Assembly: GCA_028716975.1 (NCBI GenBank)
Contig: JAQUOU010000023.1
Location: 1-64,000, forward strand
Direction of reading: 5' to 3'
From: Methylobacter sp.
GTDB taxonomy: Bacteria; Pseudomonadota; Gammaproteobacteria; Methylococcales; Methylomonadaceae
DNA: 64,000 bases
The translations under genes and the position numbers were made by a program. Positions 37,101 through 45,814 of this stretch are shown here, piece by piece. Under the pieces are notes generated by a model. It had not been told where the DNA came from. It saw only the letters and a program-made list of their open reading frames with translations, and searched no databases. Each line of letters begins with the position of its first letter. The first letter of the stretch is position 1.

Positions 37101-38002
37101 GTATCTCCCGGCCTAACCGCCGGGAGCGGATTGAAACTTTTTTTCCGCCAGCTCCAGCAACAAAACTTCCAGCGTATCTCCCGGCCTAACCGCCGGGAGC
37201 GGATTGAAACTGGTGAACGGACGTTATATTGCTATCAGATTTGAGTATCTCCCGGGCTAACCGCCGGGAGCGGATTGAAACATGATGACCTCTTTGCCCT
37301 GGCCCGCCAGCCGGTGTATCTCCCGGCCTAACCGCCGGGAGCGGATTGAAACTTTGATAAATTGCGAAATGGAGCGGCGGGTGTTGGTATCTCCCGGCCT
37401 AACCGCCGGGAGCGGATTGAAACTGCACATATCAACTATGGTTGGCCATAGCTCAAATGTATCTCCCGGCCTAACCGCCGGGAGCGGATTGAAACTTGTG
37501 TTTGAGGCGCAGCATAAATGGATTGTAATTGTATCTCCCGGCCTAACCGCCGGGAGCGGATTGAAACTGGCCCATCGTTTTAGATAATGCGCCTTTTAGC
37601 TGAGTATCTCCCGGCCTAACCGCCGGGAGCGGATTGAAACGATATTGAGCAGGCCGGCGTATGGTAGCTTACGCGCGTATCTCCCGGCCTAACCGCCGGG
37701 AGCGGATTGAAACTTAACAATGCGGCAAGGCTTTGACGGTAAAGAAGGGTATCTCCCGGCCTAACCGCCGGGAGCGGATTGAAACAGTCGAATCTTACCG
37801 TAATGTCAAGCCCATCTTACGTATCTCCCGGCCTAACCGCCGGGAGCGGATTGAAACGGTTGCTGATACATAGGTGGCTGATAAACCGGCGGGTATCTCC
37901 CGGCCTAACCGCCGGGAGCGGATTGAAACATGCACAAGACATTATTATTGATGCAGAACAAGAAGGTATCTCCCGGCCTAACCGCCGGGAGCGGATTGAA
38001 AT
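37101..38002 (+). CRISPR. CRISPR array, 13 repeats and 12 spacers
   Basis: The 37-base repeat starts GTATCTCCCGGCC and ends GGATTGAAAC. An internal 8-bp palindrome (CTCCCGGC and GCCGGGAG around CTAACC) gives the stem that Cas5 is expected to cut. Repeats start at 37101, 37174, 37245, 37316, 37387, 37459, 37531, 37604, 37677, 37749, 37821, 37893 and 37966. Spacers are 34-36 bases. Repeat 3 has a C-to-G change in the stem (CCCGGG). The last repeat ends in T instead of C, marking the leader-distal end. The GGATTGAAAC end fits type I-C handles. No spacer target could be searched. Confidence 0.97.
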
Positions 38003-38172
38003 GTTTCGCTTGATTCCGAAAGCCATTGCAATAACCCGTCTGCTAATTGTCCTGCATAGGCCAGGCAACCATTGGAATAGCTTAATCCGCTACTCAAATT
38101 AATGCTGTGGAAAATGGAATATTTGCTGAAGTGGAGTCATCGACCGGTCTTTGAGGCGTCGGCCTTTTAACT

Positions 38173-39370
38173 CTATTGGAAAGCCGTTAACGCGGATTCC
38201 ACCCAGCTATAGCCGATCCTTTCTTGCTCAAGACGCAGGTTTTTGCGTATCCGGTTGTCGCGTAAATCATCATAAAGCGCCATTTCCTCAGGGTTCAGTC
38301 TGGGCAGGTCGCGCAGCGTCTGTTTCTCTTCCTCACCCCATAGCAATTCGAATGCCCGCAAGGTGGTGCGGTCCATCAGAATGGACTCCACATGGTCAAA
38401 CCGGCTACGAAGCTGATCAAGGATCGCGAAACCGTGAGTGTCGATATCACCCCAATAATGAATTGGGCAGCGCGAAAGCCATTTAGCTTTACTCACCATC
38501 TCGAAACCGTATCCCTCACCGAAGGTGACCAGGCTGTCCTTGACCTGCGGAAAAGCCAGGAAGTTAATTTCGTTCTCGGTGATGAAAACACGCGCGACAT
38601 CAGGATCGAGTCGGGCAAAGCTCAACGCATCAAGGGTGATATCCTGCTGGTGATCACCCGGCAACTGCCTGCCTTGAACATAACCGAAGGGATTGTGCTC
38701 AGGATCGAGAGTGCAGAAACGGACGCGCGCCGGTTTATCGCGAAACCCGTAACGCCTGGCGAATTGGCTCACTCCTGATGATGCCGGATCAATTACCCCA
38801 GGCGGCAAGACGATATCCAGCATTTCTACGAGCACGCAGCGGTGGGCTTCGATAAATTTGCTGTGCACACCCGGAATATCCACCTGCCTGAGGTACACGC
38901 CACGGCGTGGATGGGCTTGCAGCCAGGCAACGATTTCCAGCAGCCGACTCCACACGTGAAAATACCCCAGCGCCGGCAGCGGCCTTTTGGCCAGCCAATC
39001 CAGCAATAGCGGCTGATACTGGAGTGTGACCTTAATCAACTCATTGAAGCGAACGGCATCCCGGCGCTTATCGATAAGCGCCAAAGCATCTTCGATGCTA
39101 TCGATCCAGATTTCCTGAGGTACGGCGTTTGCACCGAATACCCGATGCTTGAAATCCCGCATCTCCAGCCGGCAGAGAGGTATCGCCCGAAGCTCACCGA
39201 TCCAGGCGCGTACCTCGTCAAAACGTTCAAGCATCTCTGCCGACGCAGGGCTCTTGAGCACTAAACGCTTCGGAAATAGCGGCTCGCCAGTGACAAGACT
39301 GGCCAGCAGCCCCCCGGTTCCATAGTTTTTGCATCTGGGTACGCACATCGGCCTGCCTTGTCCAGCTCAT
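38173..39370 (-). pseudogene. jetD: Frameshifted JetD (Wadjet topoisomerase-VI-like subunit)
   Basis: The body of the gene encodes the DUF3322/DUF2220 architecture of Wadjet JetD. It has GEPLFPKRLVLK near the start, and a TOPRIM-like C-terminal half with VFITENEINFLAFP and HYWGDIDTHGFAILD (the metal-binding DxD). JetD cleaves DNA extruded by the JetABC SMC-like complex and removes small plasmids. The natural start is the ATG at 39370 (MSWTRQADVRTQMQKLWNRG), which overlaps the jetC stop as ATGA. One extra G in a six-G run (39310-39315) throws the frame after about 19 codons. The rest is open to the end. Confidence 0.82.
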
Positions 39371-40182
39371 CCGGTTATCCTCGCCTTCTCCGCGCGGTAC
39401 TCCTCAATCGAGAGATTACGCAGTTTGGAAGCGCGGCCTTCCTCATTGTGGACAAACCCCACGCTGGAAATGAAAGGTTCAATGATGTGGATTTTTTGCA
39501 GGGGCGTGACGATCAGGATCTGTAAGTTGAGCTGGGCGAACAGCCGCAGGCCGTATTGCGCTGACTCGTCCGAACCGCGGCCGAAAGCCTCGTCTATCAC
39601 TACGAAACGGAAGGGGCGGGAACGCACTGCGCCCCATTCCAGACCGAACTGATAGGCTAGGCTCGCGGCCAGGATAGTGTAGGCCAGTTTCTCTTTTTGA
39701 CCCCCCGATTTGCCGCCCGAGTCGGAATAATGCTCGTATTCGCTATTGTCCTCGCGCCAGCGCTCGCTGGCTGCGAACACGAACCAGTTGCGCACATCGG
39801 TGACCTTGGCTGCCCAGCGGCGATCCTGTTCGGATATTCCCTCCCGTCCGCGAAAGCGCCCGATGATGTGTTTGACTTGCAGGAATTTGGCTTCGGAATA
39901 TTGGCTATCCTCAGAACCGGTCAGCGCCCCTTCGGTACAGGCGCGAAGTTCGTTCTGGAAATCGCGGATGACGGCATCCGGCGTCGGCTGAGCTTCCAGC
40001 ACGATATAGCGGCCGGTGTTGTAGTCACTCCGGGTGAGCGATTCGTTGATGCGCGCGATACGCTCCTTGATCGTTTCTCTCTCCCGGTTCAACTGCGAAT
40101 GAAAGTTCGCCACTTCGCGTATGGTGTTTTCGTTCAGCAATTCCTTAAATCGCGCTTCGAAACGCGGCAGATCGTCAGCCTG
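39367..40182 (-). pseudogene. jetC: C-terminal fragment of JetC (Wadjet SMC-like ATPase)
   Basis: About 271 residues remain of a protein that normally exceeds 1000. The fragment contains the end of a coiled coil, then the ABC signature SGGQKEKLAYTILAASL and the Walker B strand FVVIDEAFGRG, typical of MukB/SbcC-like JetC. The N-terminal Walker A half and most of the coiled coil are missing. The homology starts right after an in-frame TAG at 40183-40185. The next sequence upstream is the end of hsdS, so the breakpoint lies at about 40185-40269. The fragment cannot form a working ATPase. Confidence 0.82.
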
Positions 40183-40269
40183 CTACGCGCAGACAAGCAG
40201 GATATCCATTGCGTACTATTTCCAAAACACTCCGGTCAAACAAGCAGCACACACAAAAGTATTACATGC

Positions 40270-41736
40270 TCAACTTGCCGTATTTGGCAGTCCCAAAACC
40301 TCTTGATTGAACAAACGCAATGCATCTTGTTCCTTGGTAAAAGCGTTGTAACGTAGATTACTAGCGCGAAGCACAAGGCTGTTGATTTCGCGCATAAGTG
40401 CTACATCAGCAAGCAAGGGGATGGGTACTTCGGCAAGTTGGTACTGGTCAATTTCAAACACGACTGCGCCGTAGGTGTGGCGGCGTATCAGTGGTAACGC
40501 CCATTCAGAACTCAGCCACGCATACAAATAACCTGCCCATTCTGCGCTCGCAGGTACGACTCTCAGTATATGCTGACTACCCGCCCAGCCTTGCCAATGC
40601 TTAGGCACAATATTGACTTTGCCTATCGTGCCACTGCATGTAATCAAAGTCATATTCTCGCCCAGTGTCAATTGCTCGGCAATGCGTTCACCATGATGCT
40701 TGAGTGAAAGATATTTTTCACCGCGCGGGTCAAGTTCCAGAATTTCTTTACCGCCAAGAAACGGTATACCTTGTTTTTCATCGACATAAATCCGTTTGAA
40801 ACGCCCAGCTAAAATAATTTTTTCAGTAATTTGCTTATCGCCTAATGCTAAGACTCGCTCGGCTTGTTTATGTAAGTGCTGAGCGATTGCCTGTGCTAAT
40901 GGGTTGTGATAATTGGCTTCAAGGCGGTAGTTTAAATCCGCGATATTCACGCTGAAACTGCGTAGCCCATTGTCGCCGTTTCCTGGTGGATTCAACTCTT
41001 CAACCGCTGGTAGTTTTAGCGCGGCTTGCAATTTGGCGCGGGCTTGTTCAATCAGGGCGTTTGATTCATCACGCAGACGAAAAGATTCTGTAATGGTGTG
41101 ATGGATGTGGGTTTTAAGAATTGCTGGCGCGTCTGGAACCGGTAACTTTAACAAATGCGCGGGTTCAATGTGCTGAATTACCGCGCCGTAATTATTCGAC
41201 TGTATGAGTGTCCGTCCCTGTTCGCTTTTAAAATAAGCATACAAATAACCTGCATAGCGTTCATTATGACTACGAATTCTTAACAGGTCATGACTAAAAA
41301 TATTTCCTGCGAGCGTCTTGCTTACATAAGTAATGTTACCCACTGTGCCTGAACAGGTCATTAATATCTGACCTTCTGACACTCTAAGCGCATCTAAATC
41401 TGTAAGCGTTTTATCGGAAATATAGGCGGCAGGGGTTGGGTTTAATTCACCAGCTTGAGACGGTTGATAAATTGGAAATTTTGATTTTTGTACAAAGACG
41501 CGCTTGAACCGTGGACAATGGTAAATAGCAGCCAATTTGTGAATGGGAATACACCCGTGCGGATTTGATTGGATTACTCTTTCAGCTTGTTTTGCCTCTG
41601 TTGCAGAAACACTCGCCTCCAGCCGCAAGCCGCTCTCAAAGACGCTTTGAATGGGCAGACTCACCCAGCTAAAGGTTTGCGGCTGGAGGGGCGCATCCCA
41701 AGTTACGGGAGATTGATAAACATTCGGGGCTACCAT
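40270..41736 (-). CDS. hsdS: Restriction-modification specificity subunit (HsdS-like)
   Basis: The 488-residue protein has two target-recognition halves with matching internal repeats: GQILMTCSGTVGNITYV with AGYLYAYFKSEQG in the first, and NMTLITCSGTIGKVNIV with AGYLYAWLSSEWA in the second. A helical conserved spacer (SNALIEQARAKLQAAL) follows the first. HsdS subunits bind the bipartite DNA site and position the methylase. It overlaps the methylase gene by seven bases. Its 3' end lies next to the jetC breakpoint. No hsdR gene is in the window. Confidence 0.87.
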   Translation of the reverse strand: MVAPNVYQSPVTWDAPLQPQTFSWVSLPIQSVFESGLRLEASVSATEAKQAERVIQSNPHGCIPIHKLAAIYHCPRFKRVFVQKSKFPIYQPSQAGELNPTPAAYISDKTLTDLDALRVSEGQILMTCSGTVGNITYVSKTLAGNIFSHDLLRIRSHNERYAGYLYAYFKSEQGRTLIQSNNYGAVIQHIEPAHLLKLPVPDAPAILKTHIHHTITESFRLRDESNALIEQARAKLQAALKLPAVEELNPPGNGDNGLRSFSVNIADLNYRLEANYHNPLAQAIAQHLHKQAERVLALGDKQITEKIILAGRFKRIYVDEKQGIPFLGGKEILELDPRGEKYLSLKHHGERIAEQLTLGENMTLITCSGTIGKVNIVPKHWQGWAGSQHILRVVPASAEWAGYLYAWLSSEWALPLIRRHTYGAVVFEIDQYQLAEVPIPLLADVALMREINSLVLRASNLRYNAFTKEQDALRLFNQEVLGLPNTAS

Positions 41737-43753
41737 GCGATGCCCTCATTGCGTTTCCATTCGGTAAACACGGCAGGAACGGCGCGGGTTTGGTCGTCGG
41801 GTACTTTTTCGAGACGTTTGGCGGATTTTACGGTCGTTTGTCCATCTGCGGTTTTGCTCAATTCAGTCACGGTTTCATTAACCTCAATGAGTATTTCTTC
41901 GCCATGCTCATCGCGCTGATAAATATTGCTGCCGCGTTTGTCGTGACCGGCTTTATCAATCACCGCCATGAAAATATTGTAAGGGCGCAGTATGCGGGTG
42001 CGTTGCTCTTCGGCTTTTTCTTCTAGGGATTTCTTTTGCAAAATTAAAATAGACGTTTGTACGCCTGTGTGCGGCTGAAAGGTGTCGGAATCCAAATCAA
42101 GACTGGCAATAATTTTTGCTTCGCCTAACAACCATTGCCGAATATGCCCCAACCCCGGTGAGCCAAGAATCGAGTCTGGCAAGACAATTGCCATACGTCC
42201 GCCGGGTTTAAGAAGTTGTAAGCAGCGTTCAATAAAAAGCTGTTCAGGAGGTGAAGCAGACAAAACGGTTTTCTTTTTCCATTCGCCGTTTTTTGTTTTT
42301 TAGGACTTTCCCAGCCATGCCCAATAGCGTACTGGTCGAGCATGCACTCTTCTTTGATAAGAATTTTGCTGCCAAACGGCGGATTGGTGATGATGACATC
42401 AAAAAAACCGATGCTGTCTTTATTACTTAGTTCAACGGGGTTTATTTTCAGCGGCTTAGCGAGTGATTCCTTAAAACCAACTTCCCATAAATGCGGAGGC
42501 AATAAGGAATCAGTACGGAGAATGTTACCGCTGCCGTCGTTGTTCATCACCATGTTCATTTTGGTGGCTTTGACCAATTCGGGGGCAATGTCAAAACCGA
42601 AAAACGAGCTTTCGGCCATTTCACTGATGCGGTTTTGCAGGGCTTTTTTTTCGTCGTCGTTCCATTCGTTTTCCGGTTTCCCCAAGTCTTTTGCCCAGTC
42701 TTTCTTGAGTTGTGCAACCACATGGTTCATGGCGGTAACCAGAAAACCGCCTGTCCCACAAGCAGGGTCTAATATTTTTTCGTCCAACTTTGGGTTAAGC
42801 ATGGCAACCGCCATATGCATGACATTACGTGGGGTAAAAAATTGACCTCTATCACCTTTAAGATTTGAGCCGGCAATTTCTTCATAAGCATGGCCCTTTA
42901 GATCAATATCGGTTGATAAAAAACTGTAACCTTGCAGTCCGGCCACTATTTGCGCAAGACTGCGCGGCGATAATTTGATTTCTTCGTTGCTGTCAAAAAT
43001 CTGATTGAATTTGCTTTTTACCCGCTTGAAGATGGCTTCAATACGCTGTTTGCATGCAATCTGTCCATCGATCGAAATTCGTTCATTGGAAGCGACATAA
43101 AACTCAAGCGGTTTGGGAATATTGCGTTCCTCTTCAATTTTGCAGAAGATGATTTTTAAAAACTCGAAAAAAGCATTTTCTTCGTTAAAGCCATCATTAA
43201 CATGAATGGCTTCATGACTGCGGCGAAAGGCTAAAAATAAATTATCACCATCGGCGCGTACCAGCTTGTTGCGTTTAGGTCGATCAATATCTTCGGTAGA
43301 GCCTGATACATCGGGAATATCATTAAATTCTATAAATTCAGCCTGTCCAATGGCATTCTTTAATCTGCGCCATACTTGCCTTTGCCTGCCGTTTGTCCAT
43401 AAGCCCCATTCGCAATTAAGACACGCGGACATATAGCTTTTGAGTTGCTCAATGCCGTCTTTTTTGTCGGACGGAGATACATTTTCTTTTTTACATTCTA
43501 CGATAACGTGAATGTTTTCTTGGACTTGGGGGAGTTTTTCCAGATAAATGACGACATCTGCCCGGGGTTTATTGCTGCCCAGTTGCAAAGTTATTTCAAC
43601 GCCAACTCTTTCACGCGGATACTTCAATTCATTGACTAGGCGCTTTTCCAAGTTTTGGCGTGCATATTCTTCGGGTGTATCGTTTCTAAATTTGCCGTCT
43701 ATAAAATCGCAAATTTTGCCTTCTGGGAGGGTTAGGTAGGGGGGGTCGTTCAT
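41730..43753 (-). pseudogene. hsdM: Frameshifted N6-adenine methylase with N-terminal nuclease domain
   Basis: The first frame gives 542 residues. An N-terminal PD-(D/E)xK-like domain of the HsdR_N type has Asp66 and ECK at 86-88. The helical HsdM N-terminal part follows, then the SAM motif ILDPACGTGGF, then the catalytic NPPF (DVIITNPPFGS). The frame breaks near 42289-42301, where two six-A tracts (minus strand) lie side by side. One extra A restores reading into the C-terminal part (SASPPEQLFIERCLQLLKPGGRMAIVLP). The fusion of nuclease and methylase with a separate HsdS suggests a self-contained enzyme. The lesion may be decay, phase variation or sequencing error. Confidence 0.8.
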
Positions 43754-43849
43754 AATTTAGTAAGTACGGGATAATAACGCCAACGGAGTTGGTACCATAA
43801 TATCCTTTAAACGCTGCTTCATCCATATCGTTGTCACTCGACTCCAGCT

Positions 43850-44133
43850 CGATGCCGGCAGCGGTATCGGCAATGCTCATAATTATTCCCTGCGGCTGTG
43901 ATTCTCTCATGCTAAGCGCCTTAGCCTCGATGCCGTGCAGGATGTCCATGATGCGGCGGCTATCCAGCCAGGCCTGATCGTCCAGAAAACGCCGAAACTG
44001 CTGCGAAAGCTGGGCTACCGTGCGTTGCGTATGTTCGCCGGCCTCCAGCCAGTCGTAATGTACACGCCGGGTGCGGACGCCAGGCCGGGTGGCTCTGACG
44101 CAGCAAGTCAAGGGCGCCGTAGTCCAGGCTCAT
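43850..44133 (-). pseudogene. jetA: 5' remnant of JetA (DUF3375) with internal deletion
   Basis: After GGAGG six bases upstream, the ATG at 44133 begins MSLDYGALDLLRQSHPAWR, the standard start of Wadjet JetA. The frame then jumps: the next recognisable piece, in another phase, is HYDWLEAGEHTQRTVAQLSQQF and FLDDQAWLDSRRIMDILHGIEAKAL, from further inside DUF3375. Homology fades around IELESS near 43850, just before the methylase gene at 43753. The orientation and order match a jetA-B-C-D operon whose middle has been replaced. Confidence 0.75.
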
Positions 44134-44182
44134 TGTTTAGCCTCCAAATCATGCCGGGCCGGAATCATCCTTTTAGCTTGTT

Positions 44183-44362
44183 TCATCTACCGCCACCCTG
44201 CGCTTTTACCAAAACATCAATAGCGGCGAGGTTGGTTTTGGTTACGTCGTCGGCGAAGGCGCTGTCGTGGAATATAAAGGTAGTGTCAGCCGCAGGGTTG
44301 AATGCCTGGATTTTTTGCACGGCAATTATTTTAATAATGATCTTCCAGGGTTGCTCAGGCAT
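44183..44362 (-). pseudogene. Short fragment resembling an adenine-methyltransferase C-terminus
   Basis: A 59-codon frame bounded upstream by TAG reads MPEQPWKIIIKIIAVQKIQA, later TFIFHDSAFADDVTKTNLAA, then ends shortly after. The FxDSAFxDDVxKTN pattern is reminiscent of the C-terminal end of type III Mod or related DNA methyltransferases. This is recognition by eye only. It lies immediately upstream of the jetA remnant and may be the tail of another lost defence gene. Confidence 0.3.
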
Positions 44363-44404
44363 CGGCTAAAAAGACTATTTTGTCATAGAGTCATAATCAT
44401 TTAT

Positions 44405-44509
44405 CCTAAAAGCCGCAGTTGAGCGTTCCAGAATCCCAATGGGTGGCCGTTCATGCTTCGACAGGCTCAGCACGAACGTGCTTTCACACGCTCCAACTGC
44501 GGTTTTAAG
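44405..44509. repeat. MITE-like element, copy 2
   Basis: A 105-bp copy of the element at 25587-25752. It has the same termini (CCTAAAAGCCGCAGTTG at left, CAACTGCGGTTTTAAG at right), the same internal AATGGGTG, and one inner palindrome around GCTTCGACAGGCTCAGC. TCATTTA occurs just outside both ends, a possible target-site duplication. It marks the right edge of the defence island. The sequence from here to 44710 holds no gene. Confidence 0.7.
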
Positions 44510-44710
44510 ATTCATTTAATCGATTGTTTTTGAACCAAGTGCAAATAACCGGACACGACGCATAAACATCCGGCACCATGCCTTATTTAAAGCGGTTTTA
44601 AAGTTTGAGTATAGCTGTTAGTGAATACTTTCTGGTGATTTTCAGTCATGCCGGCAAAAGTTTGAGCCGCATTGCAACGGCGTCAGTTCAAAGCCTAACG
44701 TTTACCGCGT

Positions 44711-45649
44711 TTATATTTTTCTGATTACCAGATGATCAGTAATTTCTGATAGTTTATCTTTATTAAATCGTCCCGGTTCTTTTGAAAACAAATTAGCTGT
44801 TCCGCAAGCAATGCCTAATTTTAAGGTATTGCTCAAATCCAAATCTCCAAGCGTAGCGACTGCTAAGCCAGCCACCATCGCATCGCCGCAGCCGATTTTG
44901 CTCACTATTTTTCCCGGCATCTTGTTAACGTAAGCTGCCAAAGCAATCTTTTCGCTGACGGCTATAGCGCCTTTATCGCCCCGGGAAACATAAACCCATT
45001 GAACTCCGTGATCAATAATAGCGCGGGCCGCATCGACGAGGCTCTGTTCATTCGGCAAAATCCGGCCGATCATGTCTTCGAGCTCTTGTTGATTGGGTTT
45101 GATTAAATAGGGCTTGGTTTTGATGCCTGACAGTAAGCCGGCTCCGCTGCTATCAAGAAAAGGCAGGACGGCTTTGCTGTGGCACAGCTCGATAATGGTT
45201 TGATACAAATTTTCAGGAGCACCGGCCGGAAGGCTGCCGGAAACGATTATGATATCGCCAGGTTGTGCAGAAGCATTGATTTTCTCGATTAGCTTCCGGC
45301 AATCGCCATCGGTTACGGTAAAACCGGTCGTTCGGATATGGGTTTCCTTATAGCTATCCGAATCAAGCAAGGTAATGTTGGTTCTGGTTTTACCGGCTAC
45401 CGCGATTAAGTCAACTCGCAGCAAGCCGGTTTGAATCGCGTCGAACACAGCCAGCGATTGACGCCCGACAAAGCCCAAACAAGAAACGGGGGTATCCAAA
45501 GATTCGATAGCCTTGGCGACATTGATTCCTTTGCCGCAGGCAAAATCGATACTGCTTTTCGCCAGGATATTATCACTAACCGTCAGGCTTTCGACTTCAA
45601 TAAAAAGATCAATAGCCGTATTGGCGGTGATGGTAATAATTTTCGCCAT
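44711..45649 (-). CDS. PfkB-family sugar kinase (1-phosphofructokinase-like)
   Basis: The 312-residue protein belongs to the FruK/LacC/PfkB branch of ribokinase-like hexose kinases. The opening ITITANTAIDLFIEV, the substrate-side GKGINVAKAI, and the catalytic GCGDAMVAG near 250 support this. The usual motif is GAGD, and the GCGD variant keeps the catalytic Asp. It would phosphorylate fructose-1-phosphate, fructose-6-phosphate or tagatose-6-phosphate. No PTS or sugar transporter is adjacent, so the substrate is open. The gene appears intact. Confidence 0.85.
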   Translation of the reverse strand: MAKIITITANTAIDLFIEVESLTVSDNILAKSSIDFACGKGINVAKAIESLDTPVSCLGFVGRQSLAVFDAIQTGLLRVDLIAVAGKTRTNITLLDSDSYKETHIRTTGFTVTDGDCRKLIEKINASAQPGDIIIVSGSLPAGAPENLYQTIIELCHSKAVLPFLDSSGAGLLSGIKTKPYLIKPNQQELEDMIGRILPNEQSLVDAARAIIDHGVQWVYVSRGDKGAIAVSEKIALAAYVNKMPGKIVSKIGCGDAMVAGLAVATLGDLDLSNTLKLGIACGTANLFSKEPGRFNKDKLSEITDHLVIRKI

Positions 45650-45705
45650 GATTAAAATAGACTGGGGGTTTTGGGCGAGGATTGCTGGAGGAGTTTGCGG
45701 CAGAA

Positions 45706-45782
45706 TGGCGCGCCCGAGAGGATTCGAACCTCTGACCTCAGCCTCCGGAGGGCTGCGCTCTATCCAGCTGAGCTACGGGCGC
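45706..45782 (-). tRNA. tRNA-Arg (anticodon CCG)
   Basis: The minus strand folds into a full cloverleaf. The acceptor GCGCCCG pairs with CGGGCGC. The D-arm is GCTCAGCTGGATAGAGC, and the anticodon stem CAGCC/GGCTG encloses loop CTCCGGA with anticodon CCG. The T-arm is AGAGG-TTCGAAT-CCTCT. The discriminator G is followed by an encoded CCA (45706-45708). It reads CGG arginine codons. Confidence 0.95.
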
Positions 45783-45814
45783 GTGGCGCGTATTCTAACC
45801 GATTAGCCCGGTAA

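Noticed and set aside
37282-38102. Two frames with tandem SPGLTAGSGLK peptide repeats
   Set aside because: They are the CRISPR repeats translated in one phase. The array explains them fully.
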